Source: an uncultured Bacteroidales bacterium (GTDB lineage Bacteria > Bacteroidota > Bacteroidia > Bacteroidales > UBA932). Taken from it: 41,618 bases of DNA. Under the pieces are notes generated by a model. It did not search any database. It was not told the DNA's origin and worked only from the letters and a program-made list of their open reading frames with translations. The stretch covers positions 1 to 41,618 of the forward strand of contig ONMJ01000018.1 of assembly GCA_900318955.1 (NCBI GenBank). The letters run 5' to 3'. Positions 1-7,871 of this stretch are shown piece by piece; the first letter of the stretch is position 1; every line of letters starts with the position of its first letter. The position numbers and the translations under genes are program-made.

Positions 1-180
1 GCGAAGCAGAAGGACGGCGTCTGTCCGACGACGTTGGACAGGGCATTCTGCCCTGACCAAAAGGAGGAGTTCGCCGTCCAGCCAACGAGGCGGACAAGCC
101 CGCCCTTTCCCGACGTCAGCCCGAAGGCCTGTAGTGGTAGAGCAGAAGGTCCGCGGCGACGGACACAAGGCCTGTGATGG
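1..180 (+). repeat. Left terminal inverted repeat (GC-rich dispersed repeat)
   Basis: This segment matches the reverse complement of the right end of the window. Bases 1-99 are identical to it. After that there are scattered substitutions (at 100, 138, 150, 157 and near 176) and one small indel near 161-164, and similarity fades at about 180. It contains a perfect hairpin, CAGGGCA-ttc-TGCCCTG, at 39-55. It is clearly richer in G+C than the neighbouring genes. One frame is open from base 1 to a TGA at 175-177, but no start is visible and the right copy stops at a different codon, so coding is doubtful. It is probably a dispersed repeat at which assembly stopped. Confidence 0.9.
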
Positions 181-211
181 CAATGACCTCATTCTGCCAA
201 AAATAAGAAAA

Positions 212-241
212 TTCCAGGTCTACCATTAAGGAGACCTGGAA
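212..241 (-). terminator. Intrinsic terminator of tonB
   Basis: A perfect 10-bp inverted repeat (TTCCAGGTCT at 212-221, AGACCTGGAA at 232-241) with a 10-nt loop lies about 50 bp beyond the tonB stop. Read on the minus strand it is followed by a T-rich stretch (rc of 198-211), as expected for a Rho-independent terminator. Confidence 0.8.
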
Positions 242-289
242 CAACAATTTCTTTTTGGATGCTTTTGAGACTTGAATGTCTCAGAAGAC

Positions 290-982
290 TTATCTAAGCT
301 GGAAGATAACAGGGAAGGTGTAGGTAACCTTTACTGCACGGTCTCTCTGCTTTCCGGGTTTCCACTTCGGGGAGCTCGAAACGACGCGAACAGCTTCCTT
401 GTCAAGGGAGTCATCAACGCCACGGAGGACCTTGACATTGGTTACACGGCCGTCTGCCTCTACAGTAAACTGAAGGGTGACACGGCCCTGAACACCATTT
501 TCCTTTGCAATCTCAGGATAGACAAGCTTGGAGTTGACCCACTTCGAGAACTCGTTGGCATCTCCGCCGTTGAACGACGGTTTTTCCTCTACGAGCTGGA
601 ATGGAATAGCTTCCTCCTCTACTTCCTCTTCCTGGACTTCTTCTTCCTTGTAGTCCATGATTTCTACACCTGTGCTGGCATCATCCTCAAGGGTCTGGAA
701 CATGTCATCAACTTTGATGTCATCGTCGACGATGTCGATCTGGTCAGACAGAACAGGGATGTTAGGTGCCTCGGGCGGCGGCGGAGGGGTCTCCTGCTGA
801 ATGGCGACCATCTCCTCGACGTCGGCCATCTCGGTGGTATCCTCGAGAGCGGCTACTTCAGCTTCCTTTGTGGAATAGTTGAATGCTCCGTACACGATAC
901 CAAGAGCGGCGACGAGTCCGATCTCTGTGAAAAGCAGCTTCTTATTTTCGAGGCTGGCTTTGTCGCTTTTCTTGATTTCCAT
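290..982 (-). CDS. tonB: TonB family energy transducer
   Basis: TonB passes proton-motive-force energy from ExbB/ExbD in the inner membrane to TonB-dependent outer-membrane receptors such as SusC proteins. The protein is 230 aa from the ATG at 982. A longer reading from 1030 would start inside the promoter and adds an unlikely leader. There is a short cytoplasmic basic segment, one membrane helix at about residues 14-32, an acidic and proline-rich periplasmic region containing PPPPPEAP, and a C-terminal TonB domain (about 145-230) with the typical YPEIAKENGVQGRV motif followed by VEADGRV. No exbB or exbD is adjacent, so it is a stand-alone tonB of the kind common in Bacteroidota. It has its own promoter and terminator. 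It could serve the SusC at 19.9-23.7 kb, but the sequence does not show that pairing. Confidence 0.93.
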   Translation of the reverse strand: MEIKKSDKASLENKKLLFTEIGLVAALGIVYGAFNYSTKEAEVAALEDTTEMADVEEMVAIQQETPPPPPEAPNIPVLSDQIDIVDDDIKVDDMFQTLEDDASTGVEIMDYKEEEVQEEEVEEEAIPFQLVEEKPSFNGGDANEFSKWVNSKLVYPEIAKENGVQGRVTLQFTVEADGRVTNVKVLRGVDDSLDKEAVRVVSSSPKWKPGKQRDRAVKVTYTFPVIFQLR

Positions 983-1013
983 AATGCGTGTATTTAGACG
1001 TTGTTTTACGATA

Positions 1014-1044
1014 CAAAGGTACGGCGACATTTATGCAAAAACAA
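1014..1044 (-). promoter_or_regulatory. tonB promoter (Bacteroides type)
   Basis: On the minus strand a TTG (1042-1044) is followed after 20 bp by TACCTTTG (1014-1021), an exact match to the Bacteroidota -7 consensus TAnnTTTG. The predicted start of transcription is near 1007, giving a leader of about 25 nt before the ATG at 982. Confidence 0.7.
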
Positions 1045-1063
1045 TTTTTCCTCTTTAAGAAAT

Positions 1064-1155
1064 CTCGCACGCTTGTTTCAGAAACAGCTGATTACCTGGC
1101 AGTTAGCTCGCACGCAACGAGGAAAAATCTCGCAAAGGCCATTTTCAATCTCGCA
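1064..1155. promoter_or_regulatory. Phased direct-repeat array CTCGCA upstream of tonB
   Basis: The hexamer CTCGCA occurs four times in the same orientation, starting at 1064, 1107, 1129 and 1150. The first two copies are extended to CTCGCACGC and the last two sit in ATCTCGCAAA. The spacings are 43, 22 and 21 bp, close to two or four helical turns. The array lies in the dnaE-tonB gap just upstream of the tonB promoter, so an activator or repressor binding array is plausible. No binding protein is identified. Confidence 0.35.
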
Positions 1156-1175
1156 AAAGGCCCCTCGAAAGGGGG
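1155..1175 (-). terminator. Possible weak terminator after dnaE
   Basis: On the minus strand CCCCT-TTCG-AGGGG (1161-1174) can form a short hairpin closed by a UUCG-like tetraloop, followed by CCTTTT. The stem is short and the T-run is only four bases, so some read-through into tonB is possible. Confidence 0.4.
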
Positions 1176-1193
1176 AAATGCTCCCCACCCGAA

Positions 1194-4100
1194 TTACTTT
1201 TTCAGAGCTTCGTATTCGACGACGCCGATGGAGCGGAGATCGGTAATGAGATCTTCGTTTACTCCGACCTTATACTTGTTGGAATGGAATTGGATGCGGT
1301 ATCCGGTCTCATGGTCGGTCAGATACATCCCGAGAGGGAACTTTCCGGGGTGCCTTTTCAGCACAGCAGCAAGATCCTTTCTGAACTTTTGGGTAAGCAT
1401 AGGAGTCGTAAGGCCTATTACAAAACCGGAGAGAAGATCATCGGCCACATTGCCGAGAAGATTGATCTTTTTGACCTTGAAGGAATAAGGAGAAGTCTTA
1501 CCCGCGGCCCTTTCCTCGGGGCGAATGTAATACTTTTCGCCTATTTCACCTTCGATATAAAGGGCCTCATGGAGCTTCATATAACTGAGATTGGCCTCAT
1601 AATCCTTACCGAAAAACGCCAGCTCATAGCTGCCGCTATAATCCTCGATTACGGTCTTCGACCACGGTTTTCCTGTCTTTGAAGTAAGGCTCTTTACGTC
1701 TGTGACAAGACCGGCAAGAGTCACCTTCATCGGCTTTTTAGTCTTTTCGCACTCCGCAACAAGATCATCAAGAGCCGAAAGCTCGGTGGTGACGAAGTTG
1801 TCGATCGCGAACTTATGGACATCTAGAGGATGGGATGAAAGATACATTCCTACAAGCTCCTTCTCCCTCTGAAGATCTGCAAAGATATCCTCTTCTCCGG
1901 ACATTTCCGGCACTACAGGCCTCTCCGGGGCCATTTCCTCCATTTCCCCGAAAAGGGAAGCCGCCGAATCCAGGGTATCGTTGCGGTAACCTTCAATATA
2001 CCGTACAAGTTCGTCAATAAAGAGATCTCCGCTCCTTCCGGGAAGGAAGAACTGCGATCTCTTATAGCCGAAGCTGTCGAATGCACCGGACCAAATCAGA
2101 GTCTCGATATTCTTCCTGCTCATATACTGGCTCATCCTCTCGACGAAGTCGAAGAGGTCCGTATAGAGGCCGTTTTCGGAGCGGTCTGCGATAATGGCGT
2201 CAACTATATTGCCACCAAAGCCTTTCATTCCCAAAAGGGCATAGCGTATATCCCCGTTCTTATTGACAGTGAAATGGGATGTACTTTCGTTGACATCCGG
2301 GTTCAATATCTTGATACGGTGGGACTTGGCGTCGTCCATTATCTTCTTGATTTCATCCATGCTCTTGGCGTTGGTCAGGCAGGAAGCAAAGAATTCAGAA
2401 GTATAATGGCACTTTAGCCAGCCGGTCTGGTAGCTGACCCATGCATAACACGTAGCGTGGGACTTGTTGAAGGCGTACTGGGCGAACTTTTCCCAATCCT
2501 TCCATATCTTGTCGAGGGTCTTTTCCGGGTGGCCTTTTGCGATGCCGCCGGCCATGAATTTGTCCTTCAGCGAGTTAAGAATATCTATCTGCTTCTTACC
2601 CATCGCCTTTCGGAGCTTGTCCGCTTCGCCCTTTGTAAAGCCAGCGAGTTTCTGGGAGAGAAGCATGACCTGCTCCTGATAGACAGTAACCCCGTAAGTA
2701 TCATTGAGATACTCCTCCATCTCCGGAAGATCATACTGGATAGCCTTCAGACCCAGCTTTCGATCAACAAAGTCCGGAATATAGTCCATAGGGCCCGGCC
2801 TATAGAGGGCATTCATAGCGATTAGATCTTCGAATCTTTCGGGATGGAGCTTCTGAAGCCAGTTCTTCATGCCCTCAGATTCAAACTGGAAAACGCTCGT
2901 CGTGTCGCCTCTGCCGTATAGCTCGTAAGTCTCCTTGTCGTCTATCGGAATCGCCTCTATATCAATATCTTCCCCTGTCCTTTCCTTGATAAGGTCGAGA
3001 CAGTTGTGGATAATCGTCAGCGTTATAAGGCCGAGGAAGTCCATTTTGAGCATGCCGACGTCCTCGATATAATGGCCGTCATACTGGGAGATGCGTACAT
3101 CTTCGCCTGTCTCCTTATCCTTGGCAGTAGATAGAGGCAGAAAGTTCGTCAGATCGCCTCGACCGATAATGGTAGCGCAAGCGTGGACGCCAACCTGACG
3201 GACGCAGCCTTCAAGAGCCTGGGCATAGCGAAGAACCTCCTTATTGAGCTCGGAGCCGTTTTCCAGCTCATTAATAAACTCAGGGACAAGGCGGAAACAA
3301 TTGGCCAGAGTTATCTTTACATCAACATCCTCAAGGCCCTTCTGGAAGGTCTTCATGACCTTTATCTTCTGTCCTTCGTGCTCCGGATCATCGACCTCAA
3401 CTTCCTTCTCAAAAGTCTTGAAGCCCGGTTTAAGTTCATCGAGAGAAGGATTGAACGGATATTCTCTCTCCTTCTTCTCTGAGAGGCGGTCAGGGACCAT
3501 TTTGGTAAGACGGTTGGACTCGTCGATGGAAACATGGCTGATCCTCGCGACGTCCTTGATGGCGCTTTTGGCGGCCATGGTGCCGAAGGTTATGACCCTT
3601 GACACATGGTCTTCGCCATATTTCTGCTCAACATACTCGTGGGCCTTGGTGAGGTCCTCGAAGTCGACGTCGATATCCGGCATCGAGATACGATCAGGAT
3701 TGAGGAAACGCTCGAACAGGAGCTGGTAGCGAATCGGATCGAGATTGGTGATTTTGAGGCAATAGGCAACGACCGATCCAGCAGCGGATCCTCTGCCAGG
3801 GCCGACCATGCTTCCCATTCTCCTTGACGCTGCAATATAATCCTGGACAATAAGAAAATAGTCCGGGAAGCCCATCTTGGATATTGTTTTCAGCTCAAAA
3901 TCAATTCTTTCCGCCTGTTCGTGAGTCAACGACTCTCCATACCGCTCCCGCGCTCCTTCATAAGTCAGATGGCAAAGGAAGGCGACGGAACGACAGAATT
4001 CATCACCTCGGTAAGTCCCGTTTTTATCGCATTTTCCCGCGTCTATGACATCCTTATACTTTTCCAGATAAGCATCAATGTCCTTTAGGAACCCCGGGTC

Positions 4101-4988
4101 AATATCGTACTTGGGGAGAATCGGGTCACGGTCGATGCTGTAGCTCTCTACTTTATCGACAATCTCCATAGTATTGGAGAGAGCTTCGGGATGGTCCGGG
4201 AAAATGGCGGCCATCTCCTCCTCGCTTTTTAGATACTCTTGCTGGGTATAACGAAGGCGGTCCGTATCGTCAACATATGCATTAGTCGTCAGACAGATCA
4301 GCCTGTCATGCACAGGACCGTCTTCCTTTCGGATAAAATGGACGTCGTTTGTGGCAATTACCTTGACTCCATGCTTTTGGGCGAGTTCGAAGACAACGGG
4401 TACATAAGCGCTCTGTCCTTCAAAAACCTCCTGTGAAAGCCCCGGAACCTCGGTTTTATGCATCATTACCTCGAGGTAATAATCTTCGCCGAAGACCCTC
4501 TTGTGCCATTCAATCGCCTCATCGGCTGCTTTTATATCCCCGGCAAGAATATCTCTTGCAATCTCGCCTGCCATACAGGCGGAAGAACATATCAGCCCCT
4601 CGTGGTACTTCTCAAGAATCTCGTGGGAAACCCTTGGGCGATAATACATTCCCTCTACATGGGCCTCAGAGACTATCTTGACGAGATTTTTGTACCCCTC
4701 ATAGTTCTTCGCAAGAAGAATCAGATGATAATACTTCTTATGTGCGGTATCCTTGAGGTGGTGGTCATAATGCTGGGTTACGTACACCTCACACCCGATA
4801 ATCGGCTTGACCGAAGGGTGCTTCTTCGCAAATTTGAAGAACTCTTTGACCCCATACATATTGCCATGGTCGGTAATGGCAAGGGCCGGCATGCCGAGCT
4901 CCTCGGCTCTCTTGAAAAGGCCGTCTATTGACGAAAGGCCGTCGAGAATCGAGTACTGGGTGTGTACATGAAGGTGAACGAACGCCAT
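1194..4988 (-). CDS. dnaE: DNA polymerase III subunit alpha
   Basis: This is the catalytic polymerase subunit of the replicative DNA polymerase III holoenzyme. It is 1264 aa, full length for DnaE. The N-terminal PHP domain begins with HLHVHTQYS at residues 5-13. The palm carries PGRGSAAGS (around residue 395), PDIDVDFED with the first two catalytic aspartates (around 438) and KMDFLGL with the third (around 649). The fingers and tandem helix-hairpin-helix regions follow, and an OB-fold lies at about residues 1085-1170. No intein or frameshift is visible. The start is the ATG just upstream of AFVHLHVHT; only 15 bp separate it from the stop of glyS, so the two are probably co-transcribed. Confidence 0.98.
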   Translation of the reverse strand: MAFVHLHVHTQYSILDGLSSIDGLFKRAEELGMPALAITDHGNMYGVKEFFKFAKKHPSVKPIIGCEVYVTQHYDHHLKDTAHKKYYHLILLAKNYEGYKNLVKIVSEAHVEGMYYRPRVSHEILEKYHEGLICSSACMAGEIARDILAGDIKAADEAIEWHKRVFGEDYYLEVMMHKTEVPGLSQEVFEGQSAYVPVVFELAQKHGVKVIATNDVHFIRKEDGPVHDRLICLTTNAYVDDTDRLRYTQQEYLKSEEEMAAIFPDHPEALSNTMEIVDKVESYSIDRDPILPKYDIDPGFLKDIDAYLEKYKDVIDAGKCDKNGTYRGDEFCRSVAFLCHLTYEGARERYGESLTHEQAERIDFELKTISKMGFPDYFLIVQDYIAASRRMGSMVGPGRGSAAGSVVAYCLKITNLDPIRYQLLFERFLNPDRISMPDIDVDFEDLTKAHEYVEQKYGEDHVSRVITFGTMAAKSAIKDVARISHVSIDESNRLTKMVPDRLSEKKEREYPFNPSLDELKPGFKTFEKEVEVDDPEHEGQKIKVMKTFQKGLEDVDVKITLANCFRLVPEFINELENGSELNKEVLRYAQALEGCVRQVGVHACATIIGRGDLTNFLPLSTAKDKETGEDVRISQYDGHYIEDVGMLKMDFLGLITLTIIHNCLDLIKERTGEDIDIEAIPIDDKETYELYGRGDTTSVFQFESEGMKNWLQKLHPERFEDLIAMNALYRPGPMDYIPDFVDRKLGLKAIQYDLPEMEEYLNDTYGVTVYQEQVMLLSQKLAGFTKGEADKLRKAMGKKQIDILNSLKDKFMAGGIAKGHPEKTLDKIWKDWEKFAQYAFNKSHATCYAWVSYQTGWLKCHYTSEFFASCLTNAKSMDEIKKIMDDAKSHRIKILNPDVNESTSHFTVNKNGDIRYALLGMKGFGGNIVDAIIADRSENGLYTDLFDFVERMSQYMSRKNIETLIWSGAFDSFGYKRSQFFLPGRSGDLFIDELVRYIEGYRNDTLDSAASLFGEMEEMAPERPVVPEMSGEEDIFADLQREKELVGMYLSSHPLDVHKFAIDNFVTTELSALDDLVAECEKTKKPMKVTLAGLVTDVKSLTSKTGKPWSKTVIEDYSGSYELAFFGKDYEANLSYMKLHEALYIEGEIGEKYYIRPEERAAGKTSPYSFKVKKINLLGNVADDLLSGFVIGLTTPMLTQKFRKDLAAVLKRHPGKFPLGMYLTDHETGYRIQFHSNKYKVGVNEDLITDLRSIGVVEYEALKK

Positions 4989-5003
4989 AGTTTACTCCCT
5001 GGA

Positions 5004-6542
5004 TTACAGTTTCCTAAGGAGGTTGGCGAGGCTGACTTTCTTAGCAATCATGTCGCGAAGGTCTTCGATCTTGACCCTCTCCTGGGTCATCGTGTCGCGG
5101 TCGCGGACGGTCACGCAGCCATCGTTTACGGTATCATGGTCGATAGTTACGCAGAAAGGAGTACCGATTGCATCCTGACGGCGATAGCGCTTGCCGATGG
5201 AGTCCTTCTCGTCATACTGATATGAGAAGTCATACTTGAGCTCATCAACCACCTTCTGGGCGATTTCCGGCAGGCCGTCTTTCTTGACAAGCGGCATGAC
5301 AGCAACCTTGATCGGAGCAAGCGGGGCGGGAATCTTCATCACTACGCGTGATTCTCCGTTCTCAAGCTGCTCGACTGTATAGGCGTGGCTAAGGACAGCA
5401 AGGGTCATTCGATCAACACCGATTGAGGTCTCTACGCAGTAAGGGACATAGCTCTCACCGGTCTCAGGATCGAAGAACTGGATTTTCTTTCCGGAGAGAC
5501 GCTGATGGTTGCCAAGGTCGAAGTCGGTACGGGAATGAATTCCTTCGAGCTCCTTGAATCCGAAGGGGAAGTTGAACTCGATATCAGTGGCGGCGTTGGC
5601 ATAATGGGCGAGTTTCTCATGGTCATGGAAACGGTAATTCTCCGCACCCATTCCGAGGGCGACATGCCATTTCATGCGGTTTTCCTTCCATGCAGCGAAC
5701 CACTCCATCTCGGTTCCCGGCTTGACGAAGAATTCCATCTCCATCTGCTCGAATTCCTTCATTCTGAAAATGAACTGGCGGGCGACAATCTCATTGCGGA
5801 AGGCCTTTCCAATCTGGGCGATTCCAAAAGGAATCTTCATTCGGCCGGTCTTCTGGACATTGAGATACTCTACAAATATACCCTGCGCGGTCTCCGGACG
5901 GAGATAAAGGACATCATCCTGATTGCCGGTGTTGGATCCCTGAGTAGAGAACATAAGGTTGAACTGGCGGACATCTGTCCAATTGGCCGTTCCCGAAATC
6001 GGATCTACGATACCGCAGTCGAGGATGATCTGCTTGTATTCAGCAAGATTATTGGTGTCCTCTGCTGCCTTGTAACGGGCATGAACCTCGTCATATTTCG
6101 CTTTTTCACGAAGGACATTGGGGTTTGTCGCGCGGAACTGCTCCTCGTTGAAGGCCTCTCCGAAGCGTTTGCGGCCCTTTGCGACCTCCTTATCCATCTT
6201 CTCCTCGATCTTTGCGAGATAATCCTCGATAAGGACATCGGCGCGATAGCGCTTCTTTGAATCTTTATTGTCAATGAGAGGGTCGTTGAATGCGGCGACA
6301 TGGCCTGATGCGACCCAGGTCTTCGGATGCATGAAGATGCAGGAATCGATACCTACGATGTTCTCGTTGAGGCGGGTCATAGCCTCCCACCAGTATTCCT
6401 TGATATTGTTTTTGAGCTGTACTCCCATCTGGCCGTAGTCGTAAACGGCGGCGAGACCGTCATAAATCTCGCTTGAAGGGAATATGAATCCGTACTCCTT
6501 GCAATGGGCGACAAGCACCTTGAAAAGTTCTTCCTGTGTCAT
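5004..6542 (-). CDS. glyS: Glycine--tRNA ligase (single-chain, class II)
   Basis: It charges tRNA-Gly with glycine in the cytoplasm. This is the single-polypeptide, homodimeric (eukaryote/archaea-like) type, not the alpha2beta2 enzyme. The chosen ATG at 6542 gives 512 aa, the usual length, beginning MTQEELFKVLV. A longer in-frame reading from 6578 would run into folK and was rejected. Class II motif 2 is seen in RPETAQGIF (around residue 215) and KAFRNEI, and motif 3 in GVDRMTLAVL (around 375). The C-terminal part (about 405-512) is the anticodon-binding domain. It lies 28 bp after folK and 15 bp before dnaE. Confidence 0.97.
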   Translation of the reverse strand: MTQEELFKVLVAHCKEYGFIFPSSEIYDGLAAVYDYGQMGVQLKNNIKEYWWEAMTRLNENIVGIDSCIFMHPKTWVASGHVAAFNDPLIDNKDSKKRYRADVLIEDYLAKIEEKMDKEVAKGRKRFGEAFNEEQFRATNPNVLREKAKYDEVHARYKAAEDTNNLAEYKQIILDCGIVDPISGTANWTDVRQFNLMFSTQGSNTGNQDDVLYLRPETAQGIFVEYLNVQKTGRMKIPFGIAQIGKAFRNEIVARQFIFRMKEFEQMEMEFFVKPGTEMEWFAAWKENRMKWHVALGMGAENYRFHDHEKLAHYANAATDIEFNFPFGFKELEGIHSRTDFDLGNHQRLSGKKIQFFDPETGESYVPYCVETSIGVDRMTLAVLSHAYTVEQLENGESRVVMKIPAPLAPIKVAVMPLVKKDGLPEIAQKVVDELKYDFSYQYDEKDSIGKRYRRQDAIGTPFCVTIDHDTVNDGCVTVRDRDTMTQERVKIEDLRDMIAKKVSLANLLRKL

Positions 6543-6565
6543 ATTATTTCGTTGTTTGTATCTTG

Positions 6566-6573
6566 CAAATTTA
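6566..6573 (-). promoter_or_regulatory. Possible internal promoter before glyS
   Basis: TAAATTTG on the minus strand matches the TAnnTTTG -7 consensus and would start transcription near 6559, about 17 nt before the glyS ATG. No good -33 TTG is seen at the usual distance, so it is only a candidate within the longer suf-folK operon. Confidence 0.4.
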
Positions 6574-7059
6574 ATCAAATAATTCCGGAAAAGCCGCCCG
6601 GAGAGAGGGTTTTGCTATCTCCCGAAGTGGAATAAGTACGAAATCCCTTTGGGAGATAAGCGGATGAGGAACCTTAAGGCTCTCCGTATCAATTGTTTCC
6701 GTCCCGTAGAAAAGAATGTCAATATCTATCGTCCGATCATGATAGATGCGCCTCCCCTCTTTATCGAACTCAATTTCCTCCCTTCGGCCCAGGGACCTCT
6801 CTATCTCTTTACATTTTGCGAGAATTTCTAGGCAGTCTTCCTCCGCCGTCTCCTTTGCCATCGGGATTCTATAGAGGGCGCAGCAGTTGAGAAAACGCTT
6901 TGTCGCCCCTTCTCCCCACGGGGCGGTATCAATGATGCGGGAAACCGCTTTTGCGCGGCCCCCAAAGGCCTTATCCATCATGTCCAAGGCCTTTTCTAGA
7001 TTCGCCTCCCGATGACCGAGATTACTCCCGAGGGAAAAATATACGCTGTTAAATGACAT
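6571..7059 (-). CDS. folK: 2-amino-4-hydroxy-6-hydroxymethyldihydropteridine diphosphokinase
   Basis: HPPK transfers pyrophosphate from ATP to 6-hydroxymethyl-7,8-dihydropterin, a late step of folate biosynthesis. It is 162 aa, a normal size for the stand-alone enzyme. The N-terminal SLGSNLGHRE motif, the ATP-binding loop region around GRREEIEFDKEG, the signature DRTIDIDILFYG (about residues 108-119) and VPHPLISQRDFVL are all present. Its start lies directly after the stop of the upstream DUF59 gene, so it is in the same operon as the suf genes. No other folate gene is in the window. Confidence 0.96.
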   Translation of the reverse strand: MSFNSVYFSLGSNLGHREANLEKALDMMDKAFGGRAKAVSRIIDTAPWGEGATKRFLNCCALYRIPMAKETAEEDCLEILAKCKEIERSLGRREEIEFDKEGRRIYHDRTIDIDILFYGTETIDTESLKVPHPLISQRDFVLIPLREIAKPSLRAAFPELFD

Positions 7060-7440
7060 CTATTCTTCTGGTTCGTCGTCTGCGTCAAGACCCAGTTCTA
7101 CTCTCGCTTCTTCTGAAAGCATACTCCTATCCCAAACGGGGTCAAAAGTGAGTTCGATCTCACAAGAATGGACCCCAGGGACATCTTGCACGCTATCCCT
7201 AACCTCCATCAGCACCTGATCTGCCATAGGGCAGTTCGGAGCGGTGAATGTCATCAGAATATAAACATCCCGCGATTTACTTATTGTGAGATCATATATA
7301 AGCCCAAGGTCATAAATATTGACCGGGATTTCCGGATCGTATACCTGTTTCAACGCGAGAATCACATTGGAATAAAGGGGAGTCAGCTCCTTCACATCCT
7401 CTGCCGTCAGCACACTCTCATTCTTTTTCTCTTCTTCCAT
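7060..7440 (-). CDS. MIP18/DUF59 family Fe-S assembly protein (SufT-like)
   Basis: This is a small MIP18/DUF59 protein of the type that helps mature Fe-S proteins. From the ATG at 7440 it is 126 aa. The DUF59 core contains YDPEIPVNIYDLGLIYDL and the conserved TAPNCPMADQV with its cysteine, then FDPVWDRSMLSEEAR near the C-terminus. An ATG at 7464 would add eight residues and overlap sufE by 23 bp. The 7440 start was preferred because it leaves a one-base gap and has GGGAGG about 12 nt upstream, but both are possible. The position right after sufS-sufE supports a role in Fe-S cluster assembly. Confidence 0.88.
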   Translation of the reverse strand: MEEEKKNESVLTAEDVKELTPLYSNVILALKQVYDPEIPVNIYDLGLIYDLTISKSRDVYILMTFTAPNCPMADQVLMEVRDSVQDVPGVHSCEIELTFDPVWDRSMLSEEARVELGLDADDEPEE

Positions 7441-7441
7441 C

Positions 7442-7870
7442 TTATTCTTTTTCCTCCCGAACATTTTCCTCTGCTATTCTTTTTATTGTTTCAATCATCG
7501 AGAAAAGGCCGTTAGCGCGCGTAGGAGACAGATTCTCTTTAAGTCCTATCTCTTCTATGAAGCCAAAATCATCATTGGCAATCTCCTCGGCGGACCGTCC
7601 GGAATACACGCTTATAAGAAGCGAGATAATTCCTTTTGTAATGATTGCATCGCTATCTGCCCAGAAGAATATCTTCCCGTCTTTAACCTCGCTGTCAAGC
7701 CATACTCTTGACTGGCAACCCTTGATGAGCCTGTCGTCGGTCTTTTTCTCCTGAGGATAAGGCTCCAGATTTTTCCCGAGATCAATCAGATACTCATACT
7801 TATCTATCCACTCGTCGTAAACCGAAAAATCTTCGATTATCTCCTGCTTTTTATCTTCTATATTATTCAT
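7442..7870 (-). CDS. sufE: Sulfur acceptor protein SufE
   Basis: SufE accepts persulfide sulfur from the cysteine desulfurase SufS and stimulates it. It is 142 aa. The conserved motif GCQSRVWLD carries the acceptor cysteine at about residue 51, the same position as in the E. coli protein. It begins one base after the sufS stop codon, so translation is probably coupled to sufS. The scaffold genes sufBCD are not in the window and must lie elsewhere if the SUF system is complete. Confidence 0.95.
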   Translation of the reverse strand: MNNIEDKKQEIIEDFSVYDEWIDKYEYLIDLGKNLEPYPQEKKTDDRLIKGCQSRVWLDSEVKDGKIFFWADSDAIITKGIISLLISVYSGRSAEEIANDDFGFIEEIGLKENLSPTRANGLFSMIETIKRIAEENVREEKE

Positions 7871-7871
7871 T

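Noticed and set aside
1-177. Partial protein-coding gene at the left end (58 open codons)
   Set aside because: The same sequence in the right copy stops at another codon, no start is visible, and the sequence is repeat with hairpins.
272-997. 241-codon plus-strand open frame opposite tonB
   Set aside because: Its translation is low-complexity and matches no family, while the minus strand encodes a clear TonB with promoter and terminator.
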